Below, one piece after another: positions 1-10,154 of a DNA stretch of 64,000 bases. Under the pieces are notes generated by a model. That model saw only the letters and a list, made by a program, of their open reading frames with translations. It made no database searches and was not told where the DNA came from. How positions within the stretch are numbered: position 1 is the stretch's first letter; every line of letters starts with the position of its first letter. Source of the stretch: Clostridia bacterium (lineage in GTDB: Bacteria; Bacillota; Clostridia; Christensenellales; CAG-138); assembly GCA_017514685.1 (NCBI GenBank), contig JAFWJN010000024.1, positions 1 through 64,000 on the forward strand, given 5' to 3'. Made by a program: the position numbers and the translations under genes.

Positions 1-57
1 AATTTTCGGCAACGGATCCTGATGACAAACCGTACAGCCTGACCCTGAGACGCAGTG

Positions 58-83
58 AACCCACTGCCCTCGGGCAGTGGGTT
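58..83. repeat. Perfect 12-bp inverted repeat
   Basis: A perfect inverted repeat with a two-base centre: AACCCACTGCCC and its complement. Neither side has a clear T-run, so it is a weak candidate for a terminator. Bases 1-57 and 84-135 hold nothing I can assign. Confidence 0.5.
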
Positions 84-135
84 CAGAATTACTCTTTGAC
101 TGTTTCTACAAGCTCAACCCCAACTATTGACATTG

Positions 136-172
136 AGCCAAAAAAAGAACCCGCTGCCCGAAAGCAGCGGAA
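136..172 (-). terminator. Rho-independent terminator of the glycerol/pfkA operon
   Basis: On the minus strand, the stem CCGCTGC/GCAGCGG (151-157 with 164-170) is followed by GGGTTC and then seven T residues. It lies about 55 bases past the pfkA stop codon, where the leftward operon should end. Confidence 0.8.
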
Positions 173-227
173 CTCCGTCATGATTCAATTTTTCTGCAAC
201 CGCAGTCTGACGACTGCTGCTGAACTT

Positions 228-1232
228 TTATTTTTTCTTCGGCCGCTCAAAATGACTTCCGATCTGCATTGCTTCCATGACCTCATAGCGGTACATCTGA
301 AGTGTCTTCTTCATTGCCAGTGCTTCTTCGATCGGAATCTCAACGATCTCGCCTTCCTGCGTGCAGATAATGGAATTGCTGTGACCTTCCACGAATGCTT
401 TCACCGCGTAGAAGCCCATACGGGTCGCAGTCTCGCGATCGCGCGCGCTCGGAGCGCCGCCGCGCTGAATATGTCCGAGAACTGTGACACGCGGGTCAAG
501 TCCGACTTCCTCCTTGATTCTGTGCCCGATCTCTACCGCGCTTCCGACGCCCTCCGCAACCACGATCATAAAGTGTGTGTTGCCGGCAAGTCTTGAAGCC
601 TGAATTCTTTCCACAACATCCTTTTCAAAATCCAGTTCCTTTTCCGGAACCAGTACAGCTGTCGCGCCTACCGCAATACCGACATACAGTGCCAAAAAGC
701 CTGCGTTTCTTCCCATGACCTCGACCACGGAGCAGCGCTCATGTGACTGCATGGTGTCACGGAGTTTATCGATACAGTCGATCGCCGTGTTACATGCAGT
801 ATCAAAACCAATCGTGTAATTGGTGCATCCGATGTCATTGTCAATCGTTGCCGGGACGCCGACGGTCGGAATTCCCAGTCTGGAAAGTTCCAGTGCGCCG
901 CGGAAGGTTCCGTCACCGCCGATTGCCACGATGCCGTCCAATCCCAGCACCTTGCATGTTCCGACCGCGCGTTTTCTTCCTTTCTCCGTCATAAAGTCCT
1001 CGCTGCGGGCGGTATACAGGATCGTACCTCCGCGGGACAGCGTATGTCCGACGCCTTCGCTTGTCAGTTTTACGAAGTCGCCTGTGATCAGTCCCTGCCA
1101 GCCTCTGCGGATACCGATGACTTCGATTCCGTAAGCCGCAGCAGTACGGACAACTGCGCGGACCGCCGGGTTCATACCGGGGGCATCTCCTCCGCTTGTC
1201 AGAACGCCGATTCTTTTGATTTCCTTTGCCAT
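228..1232 (-). CDS. pfkA: ATP-dependent 6-phosphofructokinase
   Basis: Phosphorylates fructose 6-phosphate to fructose 1,6-bisphosphate in cytoplasmic glycolysis. The 334 residues match the short bacterial PfkA form. Visible motifs are the N-terminal GGDAPGMNPAVRA nucleotide loop, GGDGT near residue 103, the catalytic PATIDNDIG loop, EVMGRNAG and GHIQRGG. The glycine in GGDGT and the alanine in PATIDND are at positions where pyrophosphate-dependent enzymes carry Asp and Lys, so ATP is the likely donor. The start has a GGGAGGAAG ribosome site. It is the last gene of the leftward glp cluster, 59 bases after the DUF1667 gene, and no clear separate promoter was found. Co-transcription would link glycerol use to glycolysis. 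Confidence 0.96.
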   Translation of the reverse strand: MAKEIKRIGVLTSGGDAPGMNPAVRAVVRTAAAYGIEVIGIRRGWQGLITGDFVKLTSEGVGHTLSRGGTILYTARSEDFMTEKGRKRAVGTCKVLGLDGIVAIGGDGTFRGALELSRLGIPTVGVPATIDNDIGCTNYTIGFDTACNTAIDCIDKLRDTMQSHERCSVVEVMGRNAGFLALYVGIAVGATAVLVPEKELDFEKDVVERIQASRLAGNTHFMIVVAEGVGSAVEIGHRIKEEVGLDPRVTVLGHIQRGGAPSARDRETATRMGFYAVKAFVEGHSNSIICTQEGEIVEIPIEEALAMKKTLQMYRYEVMEAMQIGSHFERPKKK

Positions 1233-1291
1233 CTTTTTCTTCCTCCCATGCGCAATATTTCAGGTGCCCAAGTCATCAGGCACTTTTCTTC

Positions 1292-1657
1292 CTATTGTAT
1301 GTCTTTTGTCGCTATGACATCCACGCCGGTTCCCGCCACATTCTCCACCAGAACATCCCCGATGTGTACGGGCGCTTTTACCGTAACGCCGGTCAGCTCC
1401 TGCATGCAGTTGAAAATATCTTTCTTCGGAATGTCGCTCTTTGTCTTGCACGGTACGGTGACCGCGCCTGTTTCGCTCCCCTCGATCCGAACAGTCGACG
1501 TAACAACGCGGGTCGGAGCGGTCACTTCCTTGCGCGCATAGATATCACCGCGCTTGCAGGTATTTCCGGTCACGGACAGGACTTTTCCGTCTTCCATCTC
1601 CACCGTCATGGGGCAGCCCATCGGGCAGCCAATGCAGATCAGTTGAATCTTTTCCAT
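1292..1657 (-). CDS. DUF1667 protein of the glycerol-3-phosphate oxidation cluster
   Basis: This 121-residue cytoplasmic protein begins with a cysteine cluster (CIGCPMGCP, then NTCKRGD) typical of DUF1667, which probably binds an iron-sulfur cluster or zinc. In many Bacillota the family sits directly after a GlpA-like dehydrogenase and a second flavoprotein, as it does here, 5 bases after the preceding gene. By position it replaces GlpC as a small electron-transfer or assembly partner. That role is inferred from genome context, and I know of no assigned reaction. The short gap argues for translation in step with the upstream oxidoreductase. Confidence 0.85.
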   Translation of the reverse strand: MEKIQLICIGCPMGCPMTVEMEDGKVLSVTGNTCKRGDIYARKEVTAPTRVVTSTVRIEGSETGAVTVPCKTKSDIPKKDIFNCMQELTGVTVKAPVHIGDVLVENVAGTGVDVIATKDIQ

Positions 1658-1662
1658 TTTGA

Positions 1663-2925
1663 TTATACCTCCTCAACACGGATCAGCAGTTCCTTCAGAT
1701 CAGGATGCGCATCAAACTGCTCCCTTGTGAGTTTGACCTCTTCCATCTCGCCCGGTGCCATGATCTGACGGCGTTTCTTCGAAACCTGCTCGCCATCCAT
1801 CCAGACCGACACGATCCGGTTTTTCATAACGGCTCCGACACGGAAACGGATCGTGATCGCTTCCTTGACAAACTTCGGATCGATTTTCGCCGGCACAGTG
1901 TAACGCACACCGCCTTCAAACTTGACAGGAATCTCGTTACGTTCTGCATCAACGCTTCCCGCAAGGACATATTCCGCGGCGGCACGTCCAGCCGCTCCAG
2001 CTTCCTCGGAAACGAAGTCGACCAGGTCGTGTACATGCAATACGTTTCCTGCAGCAAATACGCCCGGAACCGATGTTTCCAGCGATTCATTGACGACCGG
2101 GCCACTGGTCACCGGGTTAATCGATACTCCCATCTCCCTTGAAAGCTCATTTTCCGGGATCAGTCCGCAGGATAGCAGCAGCGTGTCGCAGTCGTATTCC
2201 TCCTCCGTTCCCGGAATCGGCTTGTTATGCTCATCCACAGCTGCGATGGTCACGCCTTCGACACGTTTTTGACCGCGGATATCGACGACGGTATGGCTTA
2301 GCTTCAGCGGAATCCCGAAGTCATCCAGGCACTGTACGATATTTCTCTTCAATCCGCCCGAATACGGCATAAGCTCAGCAACGACCTTGACCTTTGCTCC
2401 TTCCAGAGTCATCCTTCGGGCCATGATCAATCCGATATCGCCGCTTCCTAAAATGACGACTTCACGTCCCGGCATAAAGCCCTCGATATTGACGAGGCGC
2501 TGCGCCGTTCCTGCGGAGTAAATACCTGCAGGACGATAGCCCGGAATGTTCAGCGCACCGCGGCTGCGCTCCCGGCAGCCCATTGCAAGAACGATCGCTT
2601 CCGCCTTGACCGTCTGCACGCCGTCCGTACGGTTCATCAGGGTGACTTCCTTTTCGGGAGACACATGCAGTGCCATCGTATTGAGAACGTAAGGAATCTT
2701 GCGCTCCTTCACGCCCGCGATAAACCGGGCGGCATACTCCGGTCCGGTCAGTTCCTCTTTAAAGGTATGGAGACCGAAACCGCTGTGAATGCACTGGTTC
2801 AGGATTCCTCCGAGTTCCTTGTCGCGTTCCACGATGAGGATGTCTCTCAGTCCGGCATCATATGCCGTGATCGCAGCCGCCAGTCCTGCGGGACCGCCGC
2901 CCAGGATAATCAGGTCATGCTTCAT
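1663..2925 (-). CDS. NAD(P)/FAD-dependent oxidoreductase of the glp cluster
   Basis: A 420-residue flavoprotein of the two-dinucleotide-binding (thioredoxin-reductase-like) fold. An N-terminal FAD loop, LIILGGGPAGLAAA, is followed by a redox-active-looking ELGGILNQCIHSGFG segment. A second GSGDIG loop lies near residue 170. An FAD-binding motif GVFAAGNV appears near residue 300. I chose the ATG at 2925 over one 36 bases upstream because it has the GAGGAGGT site and opens directly on the FAD loop. It overlaps the GlpA-like gene by 11 bases, so the two are probably translationally coupled. The likely role is to accept electrons from glycerol-3-phosphate oxidation and pass them to NAD or another carrier. 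The carrier is not visible. Confidence 0.88.
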   Translation of the reverse strand: MKHDLIILGGGPAGLAAAITAYDAGLRDILIVERDKELGGILNQCIHSGFGLHTFKEELTGPEYAARFIAGVKERKIPYVLNTMALHVSPEKEVTLMNRTDGVQTVKAEAIVLAMGCRERSRGALNIPGYRPAGIYSAGTAQRLVNIEGFMPGREVVILGSGDIGLIMARRMTLEGAKVKVVAELMPYSGGLKRNIVQCLDDFGIPLKLSHTVVDIRGQKRVEGVTIAAVDEHNKPIPGTEEEYDCDTLLLSCGLIPENELSREMGVSINPVTSGPVVNESLETSVPGVFAAGNVLHVHDLVDFVSEEAGAAGRAAAEYVLAGSVDAERNEIPVKFEGGVRYTVPAKIDPKFVKEAITIRFRVGAVMKNRIVSVWMDGEQVSKKRRQIMAPGEMEEVKLTREQFDAHPDLKELLIRVEEV

Positions 2926-4366
2926 GGCGCACCTCCTCATACACATCCTTGGCAACGCCAACGATCAGTTCCGAACCTTTTCCGTTCTTCGTAATGGAGG
3001 AAAGCGGTACTTTCCGCTCACGTGAAAGAATCTCCATCACACGCGGAGAGCAGAATCCAGCCTGGCAGCGTCCCATGCCGGCGCGCGTGCGGCGCTTGAC
3101 ACCATCAAGGCTCTTCGCGCCCAAAGGTCTGCGGATCGCGTCCAGAATTTCGCCCTCCGTAACGCTCTCGCAGCGGCAGATGATCTGTCCGTATGCCGGC
3201 TCTTTTTCAATCAGCTTGTTCCATTCCTCTCTGGATAGCGTCTTGGGATCGAGGATTCCCTTGCGCTTGTCGATAAAATCTTTCTTCTCTTCCCAGCCGT
3301 ACTTGGCCTGCATCAGAGAAGCGACGCGTTCCCCGATTGCAGGGGCACTTGAAAGTCCAGGAGATTCGATGCCTGCACAGTCGAAGAAGTCTTCCGCGCT
3401 CTCGCGGATGATGAACTCATGACCATCCTCATGCGCTCTCAGACCGGCAAAGCTTGTAATCGTCTGGCGTGTCGGCAGGTTTTTAACGGAGAACCCTGCT
3501 TTCTTCATTACATCGGCCAGTCCTTCTGCTGTCGTGTTGGTTCCCTCCCGGTTCTCTACATCGATTGCGGTCGGCCCTGCCAGAATATTGTCATGAACCG
3601 TCGGGGTTACCAGAACGCCCTTTCCGAACTTTCCGGGAAGCTGGAACACCGTATGTGTCACAAATCCGGAAGCGGTATGGTCCAGAAGGAGATAATCTCC
3701 GCGGCGCGGAGTAATATGAATCTTGTCCTCGCAGACCTCGTTATGGAACAGGTCCGCATAGACACCTGCCGCATTGACGACCGCCTTCGCTTCGATCGTT
3801 CCCTGATTGGTTTCAATCTTCCATCCTTTTTCAGTCCGTTCCAGTTTCTTCACTTCGGTATCAAAGCGGAACTGTACGCCGTTTGCCGCCGCGTTCTCCG
3901 CAAATGCCAGCGTCATCCCGAACGGACAGACGATCGCTCCGGTCGGAGCCCAAAGCGCCGCTACCGCATTATCCGATACGTTCGGCTCCATTCCAACCAG
4001 TTCTTCACGCTCTATGATTCTCAGATCTTTTACCCCGTTTTTCACGCCGTTTTCATACAGCGCGTTCAGTTTATCACGATCATTCTCGTCCAGGCAAAGC
4101 ACCAGGCTTCCGCAGCGCTTATACGCGAAATCCAGATCGACGGAAAGCTGTTCCATCATCTCACTGCCGCGGACATTCAGTTCCGCCATCAGGGTTCCAT
4201 TCTTTGCGTCAAAGCCTGCGTGCACGATCGCGCTGTTCGCCTTCGATGTTCCGCAGCAGACATCTTCTTCTTTATCCAGTACCAGGACATTGATCCTGTA
4301 TCGGGAAAGCCACCTGGCAGCAGCGCAGCCGCTGACACCGGCGCCTATGATCACTACATCAACCAT
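2915..4366 (-). CDS. GlpA-like FAD glycerol-3-phosphate dehydrogenase with BFD-type [2Fe-2S] domain
   Basis: This 483-residue enzyme is expected to oxidise glycerol 3-phosphate to dihydroxyacetone phosphate. The DAO-family FAD loop VVIIGAGVSGCAAA opens the protein. The C-terminal 100 residues carry a BFD-like [2Fe-2S] domain, with CRCE near residue 394 and GRCQAGFC about 40 residues later. This is the domain order of anaerobic GlpA. It starts 9 bases after glpK and overlaps the next flavoprotein by 11 bases, which fits a kinase-dehydrogenase-electron-carrier operon. A different 2-hydroxy-acid or amino-acid substrate is possible for this family, but the glpK neighbour makes glycerol 3-phosphate the best assignment. 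Confidence 0.88.
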   Translation of the reverse strand: MVDVVIIGAGVSGCAAARWLSRYRINVLVLDKEEDVCCGTSKANSAIVHAGFDAKNGTLMAELNVRGSEMMEQLSVDLDFAYKRCGSLVLCLDENDRDKLNALYENGVKNGVKDLRIIEREELVGMEPNVSDNAVAALWAPTGAIVCPFGMTLAFAENAAANGVQFRFDTEVKKLERTEKGWKIETNQGTIEAKAVVNAAGVYADLFHNEVCEDKIHITPRRGDYLLLDHTASGFVTHTVFQLPGKFGKGVLVTPTVHDNILAGPTAIDVENREGTNTTAEGLADVMKKAGFSVKNLPTRQTITSFAGLRAHEDGHEFIIRESAEDFFDCAGIESPGLSSAPAIGERVASLMQAKYGWEEKKDFIDKRKGILDPKTLSREEWNKLIEKEPAYGQIICRCESVTEGEILDAIRRPLGAKSLDGVKRRTRAGMGRCQAGFCSPRVMEILSRERKVPLSSITKNGKGSELIVGVAKDVYEEVRHEA

Positions 4367-4375
4367 TCTCTTTGC

Positions 4376-5926
<1,551 letters not shown>

Positions 5927-5946
5927 TTACATACCATTACACATGG

Positions 5947-5975
5947 ATTTTACCATAAAGGTTTTTTAAGAGCAA
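5947..5975 (-). promoter_or_regulatory. Predicted promoter of the glpK operon
   Basis: On the minus strand, TTGCTC (5970-5975), a 17-base spacer and TAAAAT (5947-5952) lie about 75 bases before glpK. It has no 20-bp-spaced GCAAA repeats, so it is outside the island regulon described further on. Confidence 0.6.
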
Positions 5976-6089
5976 TCTGCTTTTTACTTTTTTTGATATT
6001 TCGTTTCTAAAAGCAAGTCTGTTCGCTCTTTCCCTCATCCGGATGCTTTCTTCTGCTCCTGTTTTTCGATTTTACATGCCTTTTTCACG

Positions 6090-6118
6090 TTGACAAACCA
6101 CTTGAGCGGTTGTAGAAT
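6090..6118 (+). promoter_or_regulatory. Strong sigma-A promoter of the LacI-PHP-PfkB operon
   Basis: TTGACA (6090-6095), a 17-base spacer and TAGAAT (6113-6118) form a near-consensus promoter. The spacer itself holds an imperfect palindrome AACCACTTGAGCGGTT (6096-6111). Confidence 0.8.
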
Positions 6119-6126
6119 GGATTTGA

Positions 6127-6142
6127 ACGGAAACGTTTTCGT
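6127..6142. promoter_or_regulatory. Putative LacI-family or cre-like operator
   Basis: ACGGAAACGTTTTCGT is a 16-bp palindrome with a central CG and only one imperfect pair. It starts 9 bases past the -10 hexamer, where bound repressor would block initiation. The form suits autoregulation by the LacI protein encoded next. It also resembles a CcpA cre site with mismatched ends. Confidence 0.55.
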
Positions 6143-6182
6143 AAACCGTTTTTTCCATCATTCCGTATCTTCGGGGGAGTTT

Positions 6183-7205
6183 ATGCCAAATATTACACTG
6201 AAAGACGTGGCCAAGGTTGCAGGCGTGAGCTATGCAACTGTTTCGCGCGCCCTCTCGGGAAGTTCCGAGATCGGCGAGGACACGAGAAAGCGCATTCAGA
6301 AGATCTGTGAGGAAATGGGCTACACGCCCAACTCGATCGCGCGCTCCATGGTCATGAAGCGGACCAACATCATCGGACTGATTGTTGCGAGCATCGACAA
6401 CCCCTTCATGAGCGAACTGACGACCAACATCGAGATTTACGCCCGCCAGAAAGGCTATAACCTGATGGTGTGCAACTCCTCCTATGACACCGGGCTTGAA
6501 AAAGAAGTCTTTTCCCTTCTGAAAGGACGTCAGGTTGACGGGATCATCATCCTTCCCGCCAGCAACGAATCATATGACATGTTAAAGCCCATCATGTCAG
6601 ATATCCCCACGGTATTCATCAGCGAAAATATGCAGGATCTTCCCGAAAGCTATGTTGCTGTCGACAACCGACAAGGCACCGGCCTCGCCGTGGAATATCT
6701 TCATTCACTGGGACATTCCAAAATTCTTTATTTCGGCTGCCGTCACGGAAGCATTACGCATCAGCTGCGTCTGGAAGGATATCAGTCTGCCTGCATGCGT
6801 CTCGGAATCACACCGAACGTTCTGTACAGTCCTTACCAGCGTAGTTCTCTGGAAGTCGGTTACCGTCTCGGAAAAGAGTATTTTTCCGGACAGCATGAGG
6901 ATACGGCTCTGATCTGCGCGTCCGATACGCTTGCGATCGGCGCAGTCCAGGCGGGATACGAAGCGGGGATCAGCTTCCCGGAGGATCTGTCCATCGTCGG
7001 CTTTGACAACATCTCCTTCTCATCGCTCCCTCCGATCAACCTGACAACCATCGACCAGCCAAAGCAGAAAATGGCGGAATCTGCGGTCAACCTGCTGCTC
7101 AGCAGAATCACGGACCCCGAAGCTTCTCATTCCAGAGAAATCCTACCCGCGTCACTGATCGTCCGCGGTTCCTGCCGTCCGTTATCCGTTCAGAACCCGA
7201 ACTAG
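6183..7205 (+). CDS. LacI-family transcriptional regulator
   Basis: A 340-residue repressor-type regulator. The N-terminal helix-turn-helix and hinge read ITLKDVAKVAGVSYATVSRA and continue to NSIARSMVMK. A periplasmic-binding-protein-like effector domain follows (IIGLIVASIDNPF; ASDTLAIGAVQAG near residue 240). I start it at 6183 rather than at an in-frame ATG 93 bases upstream. The downstream ATG opens the canonical HTH, has a CGGGGGAG site, and leaves the promoter and operator upstream. It heads a three-gene operon with a PHP hydrolase and a PfkB kinase, and diverges from glpK. Its effector is unknown, most likely a sugar or sugar phosphate handled by the two downstream enzymes. Confidence 0.93.
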   Translation: MPNITLKDVAKVAGVSYATVSRALSGSSEIGEDTRKRIQKICEEMGYTPNSIARSMVMKRTNIIGLIVASIDNPFMSELTTNIEIYARQKGYNLMVCNSSYDTGLEKEVFSLLKGRQVDGIIILPASNESYDMLKPIMSDIPTVFISENMQDLPESYVAVDNRQGTGLAVEYLHSLGHSKILYFGCRHGSITHQLRLEGYQSACMRLGITPNVLYSPYQRSSLEVGYRLGKEYFSGQHEDTALICASDTLAIGAVQAGYEAGISFPEDLSIVGFDNISFSSLPPINLTTIDQPKQKMAESAVNLLLSRITDPEASHSREILPASLIVRGSCRPLSVQNPN

Positions 7206-7218
7206 GAGGTTTCTTTCG

Positions 7219-7932
7219 TTGTATAATTACGAACTGCATCTGCATACATCTGAAACCAGCCACTGCGGTCATGTGTGCGCTGCGGATCAGGTCCGCACCT
7301 ATCATGAACACGGCTATACCGGTCTTTGCGTTACAGATCATCTTCACATGGTCTACATCAATTCCCTTCCGTGCAAGGACGACTGGAAATCCTGCATGGA
7401 CAAGTATCTGAAAGGATACCGCGCTGCCAAAGCGGAAGGTGAAAAATACGGAATGGATATCATCCTCGGAGCGGAACTCCGGTTTCCGGAGAACGACAGT
7501 GATTATCTGGTTTACGGGATTGACGAGCAGTGGCTCTATGACCATCCGTACATGATGGCAGTCGATCATAAGGCATTCTTTGACAAGTTCAAAAATGAAG
7601 TTCTGATCATACACGCACATCCGTACCGCAACTGCGACATCGTCTTCTGGGACAGCGTCCACGGACTGGAAGTCGTCAACTGCAATCCCCGCCATGACAG
7701 CCGCAACGAGCTTGCTCTGCAGTATTACAGAGAGCATCCCTATCTGATCCCGTCCGTCGGTTCCGACGCGCACCGGATCGGGGACGAATGCCGTTCTGCG
7801 CTTCTTAGCGAGAAACGCATCCGTGATTCCTATCAGATGAAAGAGGTCTTAACATCAGGGCAGTACCGTCTCTGGTGTCCGACATATGAAAACATCATTT
7901 CAGAAAGCGAGGAAATCCGTCAACATGTTTGA
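7219..7932 (+). CDS. PHP-domain phosphoesterase
   Basis: A 237-residue metal-dependent phosphoesterase-like enzyme of the PHP superfamily, which includes histidinol phosphatase. The metal-binding motifs are in order: HLHT at residues 7-10, VTDHLHM near 38, HAHPYRNCD near 133 and GSDAHR near 179. The start codon is TTG at 7219, supported by an AGGAGGT site eight bases upstream and by the immediate YELHLHT metal motif. The gene follows the LacI stop by 13 bases and overlaps the next kinase by 8, so the three are one operon. A histidine-pathway role is unlikely because no his genes are nearby. A sugar phosphate or cyclic phosphate linked to the neighbouring kinase is more plausible. Confidence 0.85.
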   Translation: MYNYELHLHTSETSHCGHVCAADQVRTYHEHGYTGLCVTDHLHMVYINSLPCKDDWKSCMDKYLKGYRAAKAEGEKYGMDIILGAELRFPENDSDYLVYGIDEQWLYDHPYMMAVDHKAFFDKFKNEVLIIHAHPYRNCDIVFWDSVHGLEVVNCNPRHDSRNELALQYYREHPYLIPSVGSDAHRIGDECRSALLSEKRIRDSYQMKEVLTSGQYRLWCPTYENIISESEEIRQHV

Positions 7933-8803
7933 TACCATGATCATTGGCCAGATCTCTCTGGACCACAACATCGACTACGACGGCCGCGAAGAGTACATTG
8001 CAGGCGGCGCGGTCACTTTCTCCGGTTATGCTGCAGCCGCGATCGGCCACAGCGTGGCAGTCGTCCCCAAGGGCGATGCTTCCCGTCTGGATCCGTACAA
8101 AGTATTCGCGGAGAGCAAAGTCGAGAAGATCTTCCCTGTCGCTTCCAAGACCTGCACGATGATGCAGAACACCTACTATACCGCGACCCGTGAGCGCCGT
8201 GACTGCATCAACGCGGAAATGATCGAGCCGTACCGTCCCGAGGATCTTCCGGACGCGGAAGCCAAGGTCTATCACCTCGGCGGACTCGTCTACGGCGATA
8301 TTCCCAACGATATGATCACTGCCTGCGCCGCACGCGGCGATACAGCCGTTGATGTACAGTGCCTGCTCCGCCGCCGTTATGAAGACGGCTCACTGGCTCT
8401 GGAAGACTGGCCGGACAAAATGACCTACCTTCCCTACATCCGTTACCTGAAGACTGACGCCGCGGAAGCGGAAGTCATGACCGGAACGGAAGACCGTGAA
8501 AAGGCCGCCTTCATGCTTTGCGAATGGGGCGCGAAGGAAGTCATGATCACACATAACACCGAAGTCATCGTCTGCGACGGTAAACAGATCTACCGTTCGC
8601 CGCTCAAGCCCCGCGGACTTGCAGGACGCACCGGCAGAGGCGACACGACATTCGCCACTTATCTGACTGAGCGTCTGACCAAAGATATTCCCGAAGCACT
8701 TGAATTCGCCGCGGCACTGGTATCCTACAAGATGGAAACTCCGGGACCGTTCAAGGGAACGCGGGAAGACATCAACGACTTCATTCAGAAATATTACAGA
8801 TAA
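7925..8803 (+). CDS. PfkB/ribokinase-family carbohydrate kinase
   Basis: A 292-residue cytoplasmic kinase. The C-terminal PfkB signature with its anion hole and catalytic Asp reads GRTGRGDTTFATYL near residue 238. The N-terminal half has IGQISLDHNIDY followed by GGAVTFSG, the glycine-rich substrate side. The ATG at 7925 is chosen over an upstream in-frame start because it has a GAGGAAAT site and fits the family N-terminus. It overlaps the PHP gene by 8 bases, which implies translational coupling. The substrate cannot be read from sequence. Ribokinase relatives act on sugars, inositol-type polyols and nucleosides. Confidence 0.87.
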   Translation: MFDTMIIGQISLDHNIDYDGREEYIAGGAVTFSGYAAAAIGHSVAVVPKGDASRLDPYKVFAESKVEKIFPVASKTCTMMQNTYYTATRERRDCINAEMIEPYRPEDLPDAEAKVYHLGGLVYGDIPNDMITACAARGDTAVDVQCLLRRRYEDGSLALEDWPDKMTYLPYIRYLKTDAAEAEVMTGTEDREKAAFMLCEWGAKEVMITHNTEVIVCDGKQIYRSPLKPRGLAGRTGRGDTTFATYLTERLTKDIPEALEFAAALVSYKMETPGPFKGTREDINDFIQKYYR

Positions 8804-8825
8804 CGGACTTTCCAAAAAGAATGCT

Positions 8826-8849
8826 GAGCAGTTCCATCCGGAACTGCTC
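8826..8849 (+). terminator. Hairpin terminator after the PfkB kinase
   Basis: GAGCAGTTCC and its complement form a 10-bp stem with a 4-base loop, 23 bases past the stop codon. The T-tract is weak (CGTTCTGTTAT). The rest of 8850-9045 shows no gene. Confidence 0.55.
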
Positions 8850-9090
8850 CGTTCTGTTATATTGGGTTGCATCTTATTCCACTTTCAGCATACGGTAGCC
8901 GATGCCGACATGAGTCTGAATTAAAGATAACATTAAGATAACGGTCCTGTTTCCGACAGAAAAAAAGCCGGGAAAAAGAACTCCGGCCATACACACAGAT
9001 CGATTCTTTGTCTGCAAAAAAACAGTTTCTTTTGTTCTTCTGCTGTTGTATGATAGTATCGTGAAGAGATTGTCTGAAAGGAAATCACAT

Positions 9091-10068
9091 ATGAAAAAAG
9101 GAATCCTGCTGAGCGTCTGCACACTGTCTCTCGGTCTTGCAGCGGGCATTCTGGGCTGCACCCATGAAGAACCCGTTTCCGGAGGGACGACTGATAAGAC
9201 CAATCCGAAAGCACCATCCGTTATCGAGTCCAAGGAAATCACGTCCTTTTCCTCTTCTTTCCGCCTGTATGACATCTGGTCGGTAGAACACGAGCTGATC
9301 GAATATCGGTTTGAGATCGCACCGGATGAAAACAATGTTCTGATGGCCTCCGAAGAGGAATCCGGTATCCGCTTTCCCGCGGATGACGCGCTTCTGTCGT
9401 CGCTGCAGCAGGTCATCGACGATCAGCATCTTGCCTCCCGGAACGGCGTTTACCGCGTAACGGCGGGGCTTCCCCCGGAGTTTCAGCAGTGTACTTTCAA
9501 AACCGGATATGCCTCCGGTGAGACACTGTCCTTTACTGTGAACAACGAACCGGAATCCGCATGGGGACGTGCTGTCAAAGATGTTTTTGCCGACTGGTTT
9601 GCTCTTCAGGGGGATGATTCTCTTGCTGTTCCGAAGGAAGCAAAGCAGGTCACAGAACTCAAATTCAAACTGATTCTGGACGGCTATTCCTACCGTTTTC
9701 AGCCTTATAAAGTCAAAGATCTGGATGCGATCGACGGTCAGACGCTCCTTCTCTTAGGAAGTGCTTCCAAATCAGAAGACGGCTCTCAGCTGTACGGCGG
9801 CACCATTCCTTATCCTTCTGACTACTTTGACAGGATCAGCGAAATTCTCCTCCGTTATACGAACATGCTGAACGCTTCCAATGCGACCTATACCTCGGAA
9901 ACGATCGATCCGAAGATCAAATCCCTGGAGCTCTATATCACATATGAAAACGGACGCCGCCTTAACATACGCACCGACGGCCCCCGGCGGATCGAAGCGC
10001 TGAGACCGGTTTTGAACGAGCTGATCGAATACCATCAGTCCCTGTTTGACAGCGTACAGCCAAATTGA
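9091..10068 (+). CDS. Secreted lipoprotein of unknown function
   Basis: A 325-residue predicted lipoprotein. A lysine-led signal peptide ends in ILGC near residue 24, followed by a Gly/Thr-rich linker. The rest is a soluble extracellular region with two similar halves: an LYDIWSVEHELIEYRFEI segment and a later LKFKLILDGYSYRFQ segment, each followed by a short FADWF/NELIEYHQS-like helix. I recognise no family. The ATG at 9091 is chosen because it starts the signal peptide and has a GAAAGGA site. TATGAT at 9049-9054 is a plausible -10 with a poor -35. It is convergent with another lipoprotein gene and shares a bidirectional terminator with it. Confidence 0.8.
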   Translation: MKKGILLSVCTLSLGLAAGILGCTHEEPVSGGTTDKTNPKAPSVIESKEITSFSSSFRLYDIWSVEHELIEYRFEIAPDENNVLMASEEESGIRFPADDALLSSLQQVIDDQHLASRNGVYRVTAGLPPEFQQCTFKTGYASGETLSFTVNNEPESAWGRAVKDVFADWFALQGDDSLAVPKEAKQVTELKFKLILDGYSYRFQPYKVKDLDAIDGQTLLLLGSASKSEDGSQLYGGTIPYPSDYFDRISEILLRYTNMLNASNATYTSETIDPKIKSLELYITYENGRRLNIRTDGPRRIEALRPVLNELIEYHQSLFDSVQPN

Positions 10069-10100
10069 CGCTGTTGGGGCATATTGCTCCAAAAATACAG

Positions 10101-10139
10101 ACGGCGGAGAATCTTTCCAATGATTCTCCGCCGTTTTTC
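10101..10139. terminator. Bidirectional terminator between convergent lipoprotein genes
   Basis: A perfect 13-bp stem (ACGGCGGAGAATC, 10101-10113, with 10122-10134) is followed by TTTTT on the plus strand and by a T-rich stretch on the minus strand. It serves both converging genes. Confidence 0.85.
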
Positions 10140-10154
10140 ACTTTTCAGTATTGA

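Noticed and set aside
5953..5990. AAAAAGCAG upstream of glpK as a regulon site
   Set aside because: There is no second half-site 20 bp away and nothing matching at 31 bp from the -10.
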